Notes under the pieces: model-generated
The model's input: only the letters and a program-made list of their open reading frames with translations
The model's database searches: none
What the model was told of the DNA's origin: nothing
Made by a program: the position numbers and the translations under genes
In this document: in pieces, positions 1-9,800 of the stretch
Layout: each line of letters opens with the position of its first letter
How positions within the stretch are numbered: the stretch's first letter is position 1
NCBI GenBank assembly: GCA_900491605.1
Contig: UESW01005007.1
Span: forward strand, 384,876-448,875
Direction of reading: 5' to 3'
DNA length: 64,000 nucleotides
Source of the DNA: Calamus simplicifolius
Taxonomy: Eukaryota > Streptophyta > Magnoliopsida > Arecales > Arecaceae

Positions 1-406
1 GGTGCGTTCATTGACTGCATGCTTATGTGCACACGTATGCAGGATGCAGCCCAAATGCCAATTAAGGTAATGTTTAAAATAGAAAATAAAAGAAGATATC
101 TTTTAAATATTTTTTTATTTTTAAAAATCATAATTATAAGGGATAGTTGGGAATAAAGTTAATTAAAGGATAATTCATGGTTAACCATGAAATATCCCCT
201 CAATTTATTCCCTAAAGAATACAGAAATAGCTGGTTATTCCTTCAAATAAAAGTAAAAAAAAAGGTTATTCCTTCAAATAAAAGTAAAAAAAAAGTTATC
301 CTATGAATTTTTTGCATTTGATATGATCAATGGGATAGTCAAGGGATATCCCTGGGAATAATCGAGGAATAAATTCTATTCCATACATTTATCTATGAAT
401 AATATT
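1..406. other. AT-rich flank with a duplicated 33-bp segment and a palindrome
   Basis: No gene is visible here. The perfect palindrome CATGGTTAACCATG lies at 176-189. A segment beginning GGTTATTCCTTC is repeated in tandem at about 231-295, each copy followed by a run of A. The flanking words (GGGATA, GGAATA) recur in both orientations, which suggests the remains of a MITE into which the next element was inserted. No transposon family can be named. Confidence 0.4.
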
Positions 407-540
407 TGATGTGGCTGATCCAACACCGTTAGAGAACCGTGAAGGAAGGAAACCGACGGAGCCCCCCTTTGGCCTCCAAAGGGCCCTTCGACCATAGTAG
501 CGTTGATGGCCTCATAAAGCCACGCGCATCCAATTGCTCT

Positions 541-900
541 GAGCTCCAAGACCGACAGCTCCAAGACCGGCACCTCCAAGACCGATGGCTCCAAGACCGA
601 CGGCTCCAAGACCGGCACCTCCAAGGCCAGCACCTCCAAGACCAGCACCTCCAAGGTCGGCACCTCCAAGATCGGCAGCTCCAAGACCGGCACCTCCAAG
701 GCTGAGAGCTCCATGGCCGAGAGCTCCATGGCCGACAGCTCCAAGGCTGGCACCTCCAAGACCGTCGGCCCCAAAGACTGGCACCTCCAAGACCGGCAGC
801 TCCAAGACCGGTACCTCCAAGACCGACGGCTCCATGACCGACGGCCCCAAGACCGGCAGCTCTAAGATCGGCACCTCTAGGGCCGGCCTCCAAGGCCGGC
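541..900 (+). repeat. 15-bp-class tandem repeat in U3
   Basis: Units of about 15 bp of the form CTCCAAGACCGGCAC repeat with small changes (GGCTCCAAGACCGAC, AGCTCCATGGCCGAG). Because the period is a multiple of three, both strands stay open over long distances, so the apparent reading frames here are artefacts. The same block is found at about 4905-5265 in the other LTR. Confidence 0.85.
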
Positions 901-964
901 AGCTCCATCGGGTCAAAGAACACGCGAGCCAATTCCTTGGCAATTGGGCTTGATATAGCTTACC

Positions 965-1400
965 CCGACTCCCGTGTCGGTTGCGGCCCATCTCGACATC
1001 CATGTCGGCCGGGGCCCATCCCGACCTCGGTATCGGCCATGGCCCATCTCGACATCCGTGTCATCCAGGGCCGCCCATCTCGACATCCATGTCGGCCGGG
1101 GCCCATCCCGACCTCGGCGTCGGCCATGGCCCATCTCAACATCCGTGTCATTCAGGGCCGTCCATCTCGACATCCGTGTCAGCCGGGGCCCATCCCGACC
1201 TCGATGTCGGCCATGGCCCATCCCGACCTCGGCGTCGGCCATGGCCCATCTCGACATCTATGTCATCCAGGGCCCATCCCGACTCGGCGTCGGCCAAGGC
1301 CCATCCCGACCTCGGCGTCGTCCATGGCCCATCTCGACATCCGTGTCATTCAGGGCCCATCCCAACCTCGGTGTCGGCCACGGCCCGTCTCGGTCTCGGC
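965..1400 (+). repeat. Second U3 tandem repeat block (CATCTCGACATCCGTGTC type)
   Basis: Alternating modules beginning CCCATCTCGACATCC and CCCATCCCGACCTCGG repeat about every 20-50 bp. They are rich in GGCC and TCGAC and can fold locally because TCGACA faces TGTCGG in many units. The other LTR carries the same block at about 5340-5830 with more copies, which accounts for most of the length difference between the LTRs. Confidence 0.8.
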
Positions 1401-1611
1401 GTCTGTCTCAGCAACGGCGTCGGCCTCGGCAGCACAGGCCGACAAACGTCCGCTTGCCGTAAGGAATTCCACATGGCTTTACCAGGGTCATGGACGGTTT
1501 CCAAGAAATTAAGAGGCGTACTTATGACATACGTTTAGACGCCCACCTACGAAGAATGGAAGATATTACTCAGCTGTTACCAGTGAAGGGTAAGAGGGAC
1601 CCCCGAACAGG

Positions 1612-1619
1612 TATATAAA
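1612..1619 (+). promoter_or_regulatory. LTR TATA box
   Basis: TATATAAA lies in the sequence GGTATATAAAGACC, after the U3 repeats and about 230 bp before the LTR end. This is the expected place for the element promoter. The same site is at 6054-6061 in the second LTR. Confidence 0.6.
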
Positions 1620-1850
1620 GACCCCAATCCCCCAACATGAGGGGGGAGAGCTCAATCTCGACTTTCTCATAAAAAAATTCCTGTTCTTCAGATCGCTGAC
1701 TTGAGCGTCGGAGGGTCCCCGCCGGAACCACCGGTCCGAGACTTTTCTTGCAGGTTTCCGGTTGAAAGAGGCAGTCTGTATCATTCCTCTGAAGGCCAGC
1801 GAAGCATTTCTGTCGCTTGATGCTCCTCAAAAGTGATTTGGCGGTAACAG

Positions 1851-1872
1851 ATTGGCGCACCAGGTAGGGGGG
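1851..1872 (+). other. Primer-binding-site-like sequence
   Basis: ATTGGCGCACCAGGTAGGGG follows the LTR end with one intervening base. The Gypsy element at 52559 has ATTGGCGCGCCAGGTAGGGG in the same place. The position and conservation fit a tRNA primer-binding site; I could not assign the tRNA. Confidence 0.6.
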
Positions 1873-1937
1873 ACATGCTGAAGGAAAGAGAGCTCTGTCT
1901 CCCTGACCTATAAGTCTTTGTCCCCTCTAAGATAGCC

Positions 1938-2131
1938 ATGGTGGTGACGCGCGTGCCGAAGGTCCTCACTAATCATGCCGAGGGGCATCCGCATAGCCCT
2001 GAGCAGCAAAGGACCACTCTCTCTATGCTCCTCCCTCACCACCAATCTCAGCTGTTCTAATTAACCAGCTGACCATCCTCAATCAACAAGTTCAAGCCTT
2101 AAATGCAGCAGTTCATGAGTTGCAAAAGTAA
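1938..2131 (+). pseudogene. Remnant of gag N-terminus
   Basis: An ATG at 1938 opens MVVTRVPKVLTNHAEG and runs to a stop at 2058-2060. In a second frame the sequence continues as INQLTILNQQVQALNAAVHE and stops at 2129-2131. The gag start of the Gypsy element at 53457 has the same order: a start with MVTT, then a leucine/glutamine-rich helix (LDQLEALAHQVQDLTTMVRG). This is therefore the first part of gag, broken by a frame change and then lost. It shows that the element came from an autonomous Tat relative by internal loss. Confidence 0.65.
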
Positions 2132-2149
2132 CGCCTGTCGGCCACTCAG

Positions 2150-2880
2150 CAGCCCGAGGCTCCATGGAGGCCAAAGACTCCAATGCAGCCTCTAGATCAC
2201 GGCAGCCCCGGTTTCCTCCACGGCAGCCTTCGGATACCATGGTGGCCTGAGACTCCACAGCAGCCTCCAGATCACGGCAGCCCCAGTTTCCTCCATGGCA
2301 GCCTCCGGATCCCATGACGGCCTCTTCCTCCACGACGGCCCTTCACGGCGGCTTCTGGATTCCACGACGGCCCCTCATAGCGGCCTCTCATCCTCAAAGG
2401 CCAAGCCCCTCATAGCGGCCCCCGAGATCCCACGGCGGCCCGAGAATCCCACGGCAGCCTCCGGATCCCACGGTGGCCTGAGACTCTACAGCAGCCTCCA
2501 GATCATGGCAGCCCCGGTTTCCTCCACGGCAGCCTCCGGATCCCACGACGGCCTCTTCCTCCACGACGGCCCTTCACGGCGGCTTCTGGATCCCACGACG
2601 GCCCCTCATAGCGGCCTCTCATCCTCAAAGGCCAAGCCCCTCGTAGCGGCCCCCGAGATCCCACGACGGCCCGAGAATCCCACGGCGGCCCGAGACTCCG
2701 CAGCGGCCCCAAATCACGGCGCCCCGGTTTCCTCCACGGCGGCTCCCAAGTCCATGGCTGCCCCCGGCCTCCACGGCGGCTCCCAGCCTCTCTCTCTCGA
2801 CGGCCCGAGGCTCCACGTCGGCCCCCGATGTTCACAGAGGCCACAGGTCCCCCACAGCAGCCGCGTTCCCTAAACAGCCA
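2150..2880 (+). repeat. Internal GC-rich repeats, with a duplicated block of about 230 bp
   Basis: Short modules such as CCTCCACGGCAGCC and ATCCCACGACGGCC repeat throughout. A larger block including GGCCTCTCATCCTCAAAGGC occurs twice, offset by about 230 bp (about 2262-2451 and 2493-2690). The open frames on both strands come from the repeat structure. No protein family is recognisable. Confidence 0.75.
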
Positions 2881-3289
2881 TGGTGGCCCAAGACTTCACA
2901 GCGTCCTCACTCTCTAGGCGGCCCCTGGCCTCTCCCCGCAGTGACCAAACGAGTGCCAGTTTCGCAATTGCAAGGATAAGGCTCCCAGCCGTCTCACCTA
3001 ACTCCTTTTCCCCCTAACTCTTGCTTCCACCTTGGCTGCGGTGCAGGATTTCTCCTTAAGGAGCTAAAGATTCAGCAAAGCCAGCTCACCAACCAACTTG
3101 ATTCCCTGGGGGCAGACCATCAGTGGGCGAAAGCGTTCAAGCCCGCAGAAGAAAAACAAGGGTGCTGCAAGAGCTAAGTACGCTGCACTTAAGACTTTTT
3201 CTTTCATTGATGCCCAAAAATGTCATGCAGGGGAGACTGACTCTGCATTAGCATTCAAGACCAACCTCGCATTGACGTCTCAAAATACC

Positions 3290-4160
3290 AAAGACCGACT
3301 CCGCATCGGCACTAAAGACCGGCTCCACATCGGCACCAAAGACCGATTTCGCACCGGCAACTTAAGACCGGCTCCGCGTCGGCACAAAAGACCGGCTCCG
3401 CACCGGCACTAAAGATCGGCTCTGCGTCGGCACCAAAGACCGGCTCCGCGTCGGCACCAAAGACCGGCTTCCACGTCGGCACAGAAGACCGGCCTCCGTG
3501 TCGGCACCAAAGACTGACCTAGGCATCGCACCAAAAAGCCCTGGTCAGCCAGGCACCAAAGACAACAGAAGACCGACCTCCGCGTCAGCACCAAAAAGCC
3601 CTGGCCAGCTAGGCACAAAGACAGGCCTCCAAGCCCGGCTCCGCATTGGCACAGCCAAGCCCGGCTCCGCGTTGGCACACTCAAGCCCGGCTCCGCGTCG
3701 GCACAGCCAAGCTTGGCTTCCGCATCGGTACCAAAAAGCCCTGGCCAGCCAGGCACAAAGACCGGCCTTCGCGTCGGCACAGAAGACCAGCCTCCGCATC
3801 GGCACCAAAGACCGGCCTCCGCGTCGGCACAGAAGACCAACCTCCGCGTTGGCACCAAAGACCGGCCTCCACGTCGGCACCAAAGACCACCTACGGATCG
3901 GCATCAAAGACCGGCTCCGCATCGGCACCAAAGACCCGCGAAGGCAAACAGCTGCGAAAAAGCTAAGTATACTATACTGAGAAAAAAGTTTCTTTTTATT
4001 AGTGTATGGATGCGTTGCAGGAAAACCACCAAAGACTGACTCCACGTCGGCACCAAAGACCGACTCCGCGTCGGCACCAAAGACCGACTCCGTGTCGGCA
4101 ACAAAGACCGACTCTGCGTCGGCACCTCAAGACCAGCTCCGTGTCGGCACCCTCAAGCTC
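3290..4160 (+). repeat. Internal tandem repeats (CCAAAGACCGGCTCCGCGTCGGCA type)
   Basis: Units of roughly 24-30 bp with the core CAAAGACCGGCTCC and GTCGGCAC repeat from about 3290 to 3960 and again from about 4025 to 4150. They end about 600 bp before the polypurine tract. A very similar repeat with core CCAAAGACCGGATCCGCTCC occupies the matching place in the Gypsy element at 58900-59670. Repeats after pol are known for Tat-lineage elements. Confidence 0.8.
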
Positions 4161-4751
4161 AAGACCTGCGGATTTCAACCAACAGAGTTTCCTGGGGGCA
4201 GATCAACCCTGCAGAAGGAGACCAGTTTCTTTAAAGAAAAAGGTACCTAATGACTCTCAAATCACCCTCCAGGGTTAAAGGCTCCAGAGCATGGTCGGAT
4301 TCCAGCGACTCTCGGGTCATCCTCCAAGGTTCAAAAGGCTCTCGACGGCCTCAACTTTGCCTTAACGGCTTCGTTTCAGCCTCAACGGCCTCGACCCTGT
4401 GTCAGCGGCCAACAACCAATCAGCTATCAAGAAGCCTCAAGACAACTCACAACTGGAGAAGCCAACTCTTCCCAGCTCATAATTGGCGGGCATCCGCTCC
4501 CAAGCCATTAAGCCTGCAGTCGGCGCCGACATCAAGCACAACGCAAAGGCAAACATCTATGAAAAAGGCTCAACGGCTCCCTCTGCCTCAGGAGGATCAT
4601 TGCGGCCTCACTGGCTCTCTGCCTCCATGGCATGTGGACGGGGACCCACATCCAAACATCATATCCAAAGTTGAAGACCCAAAGTCAGGGGGATCAGCCA
4701 CTTAGGAGGTAACGCCCCTTTTTGCCTTGCTGGGGTGGGCCCGCTTCGTCT

Positions 4752-4769
4752 CAGGGGCGAGGGGGCATC
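4752..4769 (+). other. Polypurine tract
   Basis: CAGGGGCGAGGGGGCATC lies directly before the second LTR and matches the tract before the 3' LTR of the Gypsy element (CAGGGGCGGGGGGCATC at 62683-62699). It would prime plus-strand synthesis. Confidence 0.7.
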
Positions 4770-6288
4770 TGATGTGGCTGATCCAACGCCGTTAGAGAAC
4801 CGTGAAGGAAGGAAACCGACGGAGCCCCTTTGGCCTCCAAAGGGTCCTTCGGCCACGATAGCGTTGATGGCCTCATAAAGCCACGCGCATCCAATTACTC
4901 TGAGCTCCAAGGCCGAGAGCTCCAAGACCGGTAGCTCCAAGACCGGCACCTCCAAGACCGAAGGCTCCATGACCGACGGCTCCAAGGCCGGCACCTCCAA
5001 GGCCGGCACCTCCAAGACCGGCACCTCCAAGGCCGGCACCTCCAAGACCGGCCCCTCCAAGGCCGAGAGCTCCATGGCCGACGCTCCAAGGCCGGCACCT
5101 TCAAGACCGTCAGCCCCAAAGACCGGCACCTCCAAGACCGGCACCTCCAAGACCGGCAGCTCCAAGACCGGCACCTCCAAGACCGACGGCTCCATGATCG
5201 ACGGCCCCAAGACCGGCAGCTCTAAGACCGGCACCTCCAGGGCCGGCCTCCAAGGCCGGCAACTCCATCGGGTCAAAGAACACGCGAGCCAATTCCTTGG
5301 CAATTGGGCTTGATATGGCTTACCCCGACTCCCATGTCGATTGCGGCCCATCTCGACATCCGTGTCGGCCGGGGCCCATCCCGACCTCGGCATCGGCCAT
5401 GGCCCATCTCGACATCCGTGTCATCCAGGGCCGCCCATCTCGACATCCATGTCGGTCGAGGCCCATCCCGACCTCAGCGTCGGCCATGATCCATCTCGAC
5501 ATCCGTGTCGTCTAGGGCCGCCCATCTCGACATCCGTGTCGACCGAGGCCCATCCCAACCTCGGCGTCGGCCGGGGCCCATCCCGACCTCGGCGTCGGCC
5601 ATGGCCCATCTCAACATCCGTGTCGTCCAGGCCCATCCCGACTCGGCATCGACCAGGGCCCATCCCAACCTCGGCATCGGCCATGGCCCATCTCGACATC
5701 CGTGTCGTCCAGGGCCCATCCCGACTCGGCATTGGCCAGGGCCCATCCCGACCTCGGCGTCGGCCATGGCCCATCTCGACATCCGTGTCGTCCAGGGCCC
5801 ATCCCGACCTCGGCGTCGGCCACGGCCCGTCTCGGTCTTGGCGTCGGTCTCAGCAACGGCGTCGACCTCGGCAACAGAGGCCGACAAGCGTTCGCTTGCC
5901 GCAAGGAATTTCACGTGGCTTTACCAGGGTCACGGACGGTTTCAAAGAAATTAAGAGGCGTACTTATGACATATGTTTAGACGCCTACTTACGAAGAACG
6001 GAAGATATTACTCAGCTGTTACCAGTGAAGGATAAGAGGGACCCCCGAACAGGTATATAAAGACCTCAATCCCTCCAATATGAGAGGAGAGAGCTCAATT
6101 TTGACTTTCTCATTAAAAAATTTTTATTCTTCAGATCGCTGATTTGAACGTCGAAAGATTTTCATCGGAACCACTGGTTCAATTTTTTTTTTTGCAGATT
6201 TCTGACTGAAGGAGACAATCCATATCATTCTTTTAAAGGGCAGCAAAATATTTCTGTCACGCTTCTGAAAAGTAATTTAGCGGCAACA
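4770..6288 (+). repeat. 3' LTR of the non-autonomous Gypsy-like element
   Basis: It starts TGATGTGGCTGATCCAAC and ends GCGGCAACA. U3 repeat blocks lie at about 4905-5265 and 5340-5830, with a TATA box at 6054-6061. The U5 part (about 6100-6280) carries many more C-to-T-like differences than the 5' LTR. It ends about 550 bp before the start codon of the next gene and points the same way. Confidence 0.88.
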
Positions 6289-6837
6289 CCCGTTTTTCTA
6301 TCAATACTGTCAATGGCTGTGGGATACGTACGTACACGAGCGTGCTGCCATCAATGCACGGTTTTGCGCACCGCCGAAGCACAAAGTTTTTTTTTCTCCA
6401 ACCTATTGGATTAGGTGGGTTTAGAAAGTCTTTTTTTTTTTTGTATTACTATTAATAATTTTTAATGATATTTAATTCATTCCCAGGCGAGCAATGCCCA
6501 TACGAAATTCAGCGCAATTTTGAGCCAACCGAAGACATGGACCAAATTTTTATGATATTTAAATAATCCAAGTAGCCCAGAGCCTGAACAAAACAATTGT
6601 GCTCCCTGATTCGAAGTCCTCTGCAATACGAGTTGGAGCAATTTTTTAAAATTAAAACGTGGCAGAGACTCATTTCTTCGTACCAAAAAAGGCCTCCCGT
6701 GTATATTCTTTGCTGGCCTATCAAGACATGCCATTTGTTACGGTTGTAAACCAATCTCCAACTGCAGCCTAATCTCATCTCCCATAAAAAAAAAAAAAAG
6801 GCTCCCTCCTCGACCTCAGAGGTTGGATTGGACTGCC
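6289..6837 (+). other. Upstream region of the aldo-keto reductase gene
   Basis: No convincing gene is present. The stretch contains T-rich runs at about 6388 and 6430, and an A-run (about 6786-6799) just before a pyrimidine-rich leader. It must hold the 5' untranslated region and core promoter of the downstream gene unless the LTR supplies them. I see no clear TATA box of the gene's own. Confidence 0.4.
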
Positions 6838-9800
6838 ATGGCCTTATCTTCACCAATAACAGCGGGGTTTCTCGCTGCCTTTCCTCGCAGTAGAGATGGG
6901 TGGAGGGCGCCAATTGCGACACCTGAGCAGTCTTCTTCGGTCGGCAAGTCTCTCAGATTTCCTACTCGACTCGGACCTCGCTTCTGGCCCTGGGAGAAGG
7001 TTGGTTGGTTTTACTTCCTCTTCTTTATCTTTTAAATTTTGATGGGCGTGCATGTTATTCTGACCCACTCTAGGTCATCCTATTCCTTTTCTTAAACGGT
7101 TAAATCCAACCTCAGCCTAATTTGTTTCAAGAATGTACCATGAACAAGAACTTCAATGGTGGTATCACGAGCAAACTCCAATGAATTAGCTAAGTGGGTT
7201 AATTATTAATTTATAATAGACTTCTTTGTTATATAATAGAAAAGACCAGCTCAAATTATAGCACTTTCGCTTGTTTATTGGTGGATGATCAGTAGAGTAT
7301 TTTCACAGTAAAACCTTGTAGTGCTGAGTGTAATCACCTTAATATTATATGTTTGCACATATTTCATTGCACTTAGCTTATTGTACTTTAGAAAAATGTG
7401 GTTCTGTTCCCACCAAACACGAGTCTTGCATTTCTGTTCATTTATATAATGAATTGATTTTATTTGGCTTCATCCTAGGTTAAAGTCGGACCATTATCTG
7501 TCCCTCCTATGGGATTTGGAACGTGGGCTTGGGGAAACCAGCTGCTCTGGGGTTATCAGGAACAAATGGATGGTGTTTTGCAAGAGACATTTAATTTGGC
7601 ACTGCGGAATGGAATAACTCTTTTTGATACTGCTGATTCTTATGGGACTGGAAGATTAAATGGGAAAAGTGAAAAGCTTCTTGGGAAATTCATTCGTGAA
7701 TTCCAAGGTCAGCCACGTACACTGTGATTATCTAACTACATGAACCTATAATGTTGGAGGTAAACATGCAATGTAGTGTACCTTAAAAATGATTGCAATT
7801 TTCTCTGACTGATAAAGCATATTTGCCTTTGAAAAGTATTTTCCTGAGTTAATGTTTTGATGCTTTTTATCTGCCGTCATAAACAATACTATCCATTCTT
7901 ATGATATGATGGTAAATATGAACATCCTAGACTAACATTTTCTTTCATGTCATCAACAGAAACCTATATATGATATTATTGTCCAGGTTAACTGATAATT
8001 GGTTCGTATTTCAGGATCCAATAACATTCAAGATAATATTGTCATTGCCACAAAGTTTGCAGCATATCCTTGGCGCCTGACTTCTGGACAATTTGTGAGA
8101 GCCTGCAAGTATTCTCTCTGATTGTTGCTTGATGCACACACACATGTAAACACACATAGACTCACCTCGGTTTAGTTGCATGTAAGTCTGAGAAGTTATA
8201 AAAGTATGTTCCTAAAGATTGAATTCAAGTTCTGGATTTTTGGTGTGGCTTAATGATCTGTTTTCCGGGCCCACCTTAATGCAAACAAATAGCTGCATGC
8301 ACAAACGGGTGTATATAATTGTTATCATTTATAACTTTATGCTGATCTTCCTAAAATGCAACTCAATTCTTTTCTTTTCTTTTTCTTCTTCTTCCTTTCT
8401 TTCTTTCTTTTTTTTTTTTGGGTTGGGGGGGGGGGGGGGGGGGGGGGGGGGCGGCGATGGGGGTGGGGGGACAATATGGTGATTACTTGCCAGCACCCAA
8501 GTTTGAACCCAAGACCTATCTCCAACCAGCTGAGCTAACATCTGTTGGTTTATTATTTTAAATTTTATGTCTCTTGTCATCGGTATAAATGCATCATTAC
8601 TCTGTGTTTATAGTTTTTTTTTTTTAAGATTTTCGTTCTATCTGGTAATTGGCATATTTCTTATTTTTCTGTACTGTTTTCACAGGTCTTCATTAGATCG
8701 ACTGCAACTTGATCAAATTGGAATAGGACAGTTGCACTGGTCAACTGCAAACTATGCTCCTTTGCAGGAGTTGGCACTCTGGGATGGGCTAGTTGCAATG
8801 TATGAGAAGGTTATATACTTTTAAATACAGCCACACTGTCAGCATTTTATTTTAATCATATGTTCAAACTATTAGTGTCTTTTTCAGTCTTACCATTACC
8901 TTTTAAAGGAAACAACGAACACAAGAAGGATTTAGTTCTTAACAGATTTAGAGGTCTAATTTCTCCTTTTAGATGTTTTCAAACATTTCCCAAGATATGT
9001 ATCTTCTGCAACAAGTAGATGAATGAACTTGATAGCTGATTATATTCAACAGCAGTGAATGGTATTTTTTCCTCGCTAAATGTAGAAGTTTGAGTTTAAA
9101 CTCTGTGTCTTAGGATCAATTCGGTGGGAGGGAAAGTATATTGCATTTGCTAATTATTAGATGAGATCTAGAAGCTTTTCTTCTCATGTAGCTTATATAG
9201 TACATTCTTGCATTGCCTAACCATTGGTGTTAATGTTTTACAGAGATTAAGTTCAGAATGAGGTATTTGTTATGAAGCAAAAAGAAAAAGAGGGTAAGAT
9301 GTAGATGAGGTTGGTGAAAGTTCAGTAGGTGGTTAGAAAGCATTTATTTGTTGCTATAATCTTTGATCTTCATATCCCCTTTGATTAGAGGAGAAATTAT
9401 TTTATATATTCCTTATTCATTGACCAATATTATGAGAAGATGAATGCTTTCTTCCTGGGCCTCATTAAAATCTACATGCTGTTAATGAAGAAGAAAACAC
9501 ATTCATACCCTTAAACAACAACAACAACAATAACAAAGCTTTAATCCCAAACTAGTTGGAGCCAGCTATATGAATCCTTTTTATCCATGCAGCTTGATTT
9601 TGAGTCATATTTCTTGTGAGGTACGAGATTCTAAGTCTTTTTTTATTACTTCCTCTCATATAATTTTCGGTCTTACTTTGCCTTTTTTTTTTCTTTCTAC
9701 TTAAGGATAATTTTTTTTGGAAAATGGGAAAAGATATTAGAGGTGATAGATAGAATGAAAGATAGTGATATGCTTGATGTGAGTGAATGTCATTAAGTAC

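Larger units (their letters stand above)
407..1849 (+). repeat. 5' LTR of the non-autonomous Gypsy-like element
   Basis: The repeat starts TGATGTGGCTG and ends GGCGGTAACA. U3 consists mainly of two tandem-repeat blocks (about 541-900 and 965-1400). A TATA box lies at 1612-1619, and a U5-like segment with GTCGGAGGGTCCCCGCCGG follows. It is 76 bp shorter than its partner at 4770-6288, mainly because repeat copy numbers differ. Confidence 0.88.
407..6288 (+). mobile_element. Non-autonomous Tat-like Ty3/Gypsy LTR retrotransposon (LARD-like)
   Basis: Two long direct repeats (407-1849 and 4770-6288) begin TGATGTGGCTGATCCAAC and end GGTAACA or GGCAACA, so they are LTRs with TG...CA ends. A primer-binding-like site follows the first and a purine tract precedes the second. 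The 2.9 kb interior has no protease, reverse transcriptase, RNase H or integrase, only a broken gag start and two blocks of GC-rich tandem repeats. The R/U5 segment (TTGAGCGTCGGAGGG) resembles that of the full Gypsy element at 52559-63524, which supports the Tat assignment. It would have to be copied by proteins from a related element. The 5-bp flanks differ (ATATT left, CCCGT right), so the two ends may not come from one insertion. Confidence 0.85.

Noticed and set aside
429..1538. Several long open frames on both strands (and again at 4659-6060)
   Set aside because: They fall in tandem repeats with a period divisible by three in the LTRs, and all frames stay open. Translations are low-complexity and no domain is present.
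2295..2873. 192-codon open frame
   Set aside because: It lies in a GC-rich internal repeat of the non-autonomous element; the translation is repetitive (AASGSHDGLFLHDGPSRR) with no family match.
3409..4045. Open frames on both strands
   Set aside because: Repeat-derived; the Cys/Trp-rich minus-strand translation is the reverse reading of CAAAGACCGG units.
6477..6922. Minus-strand frames upstream of and overlapping reductase exon 1
   Set aside because: No family pattern; they overlap the leader and first exon of the reductase on the other strand.
8498..8539. A tRNA gene on minus
   Set aside because: A and B boxes are present but the acceptor stem and anticodon arm are not, and a C tract and A-rich tail follow; a SINE fits better.
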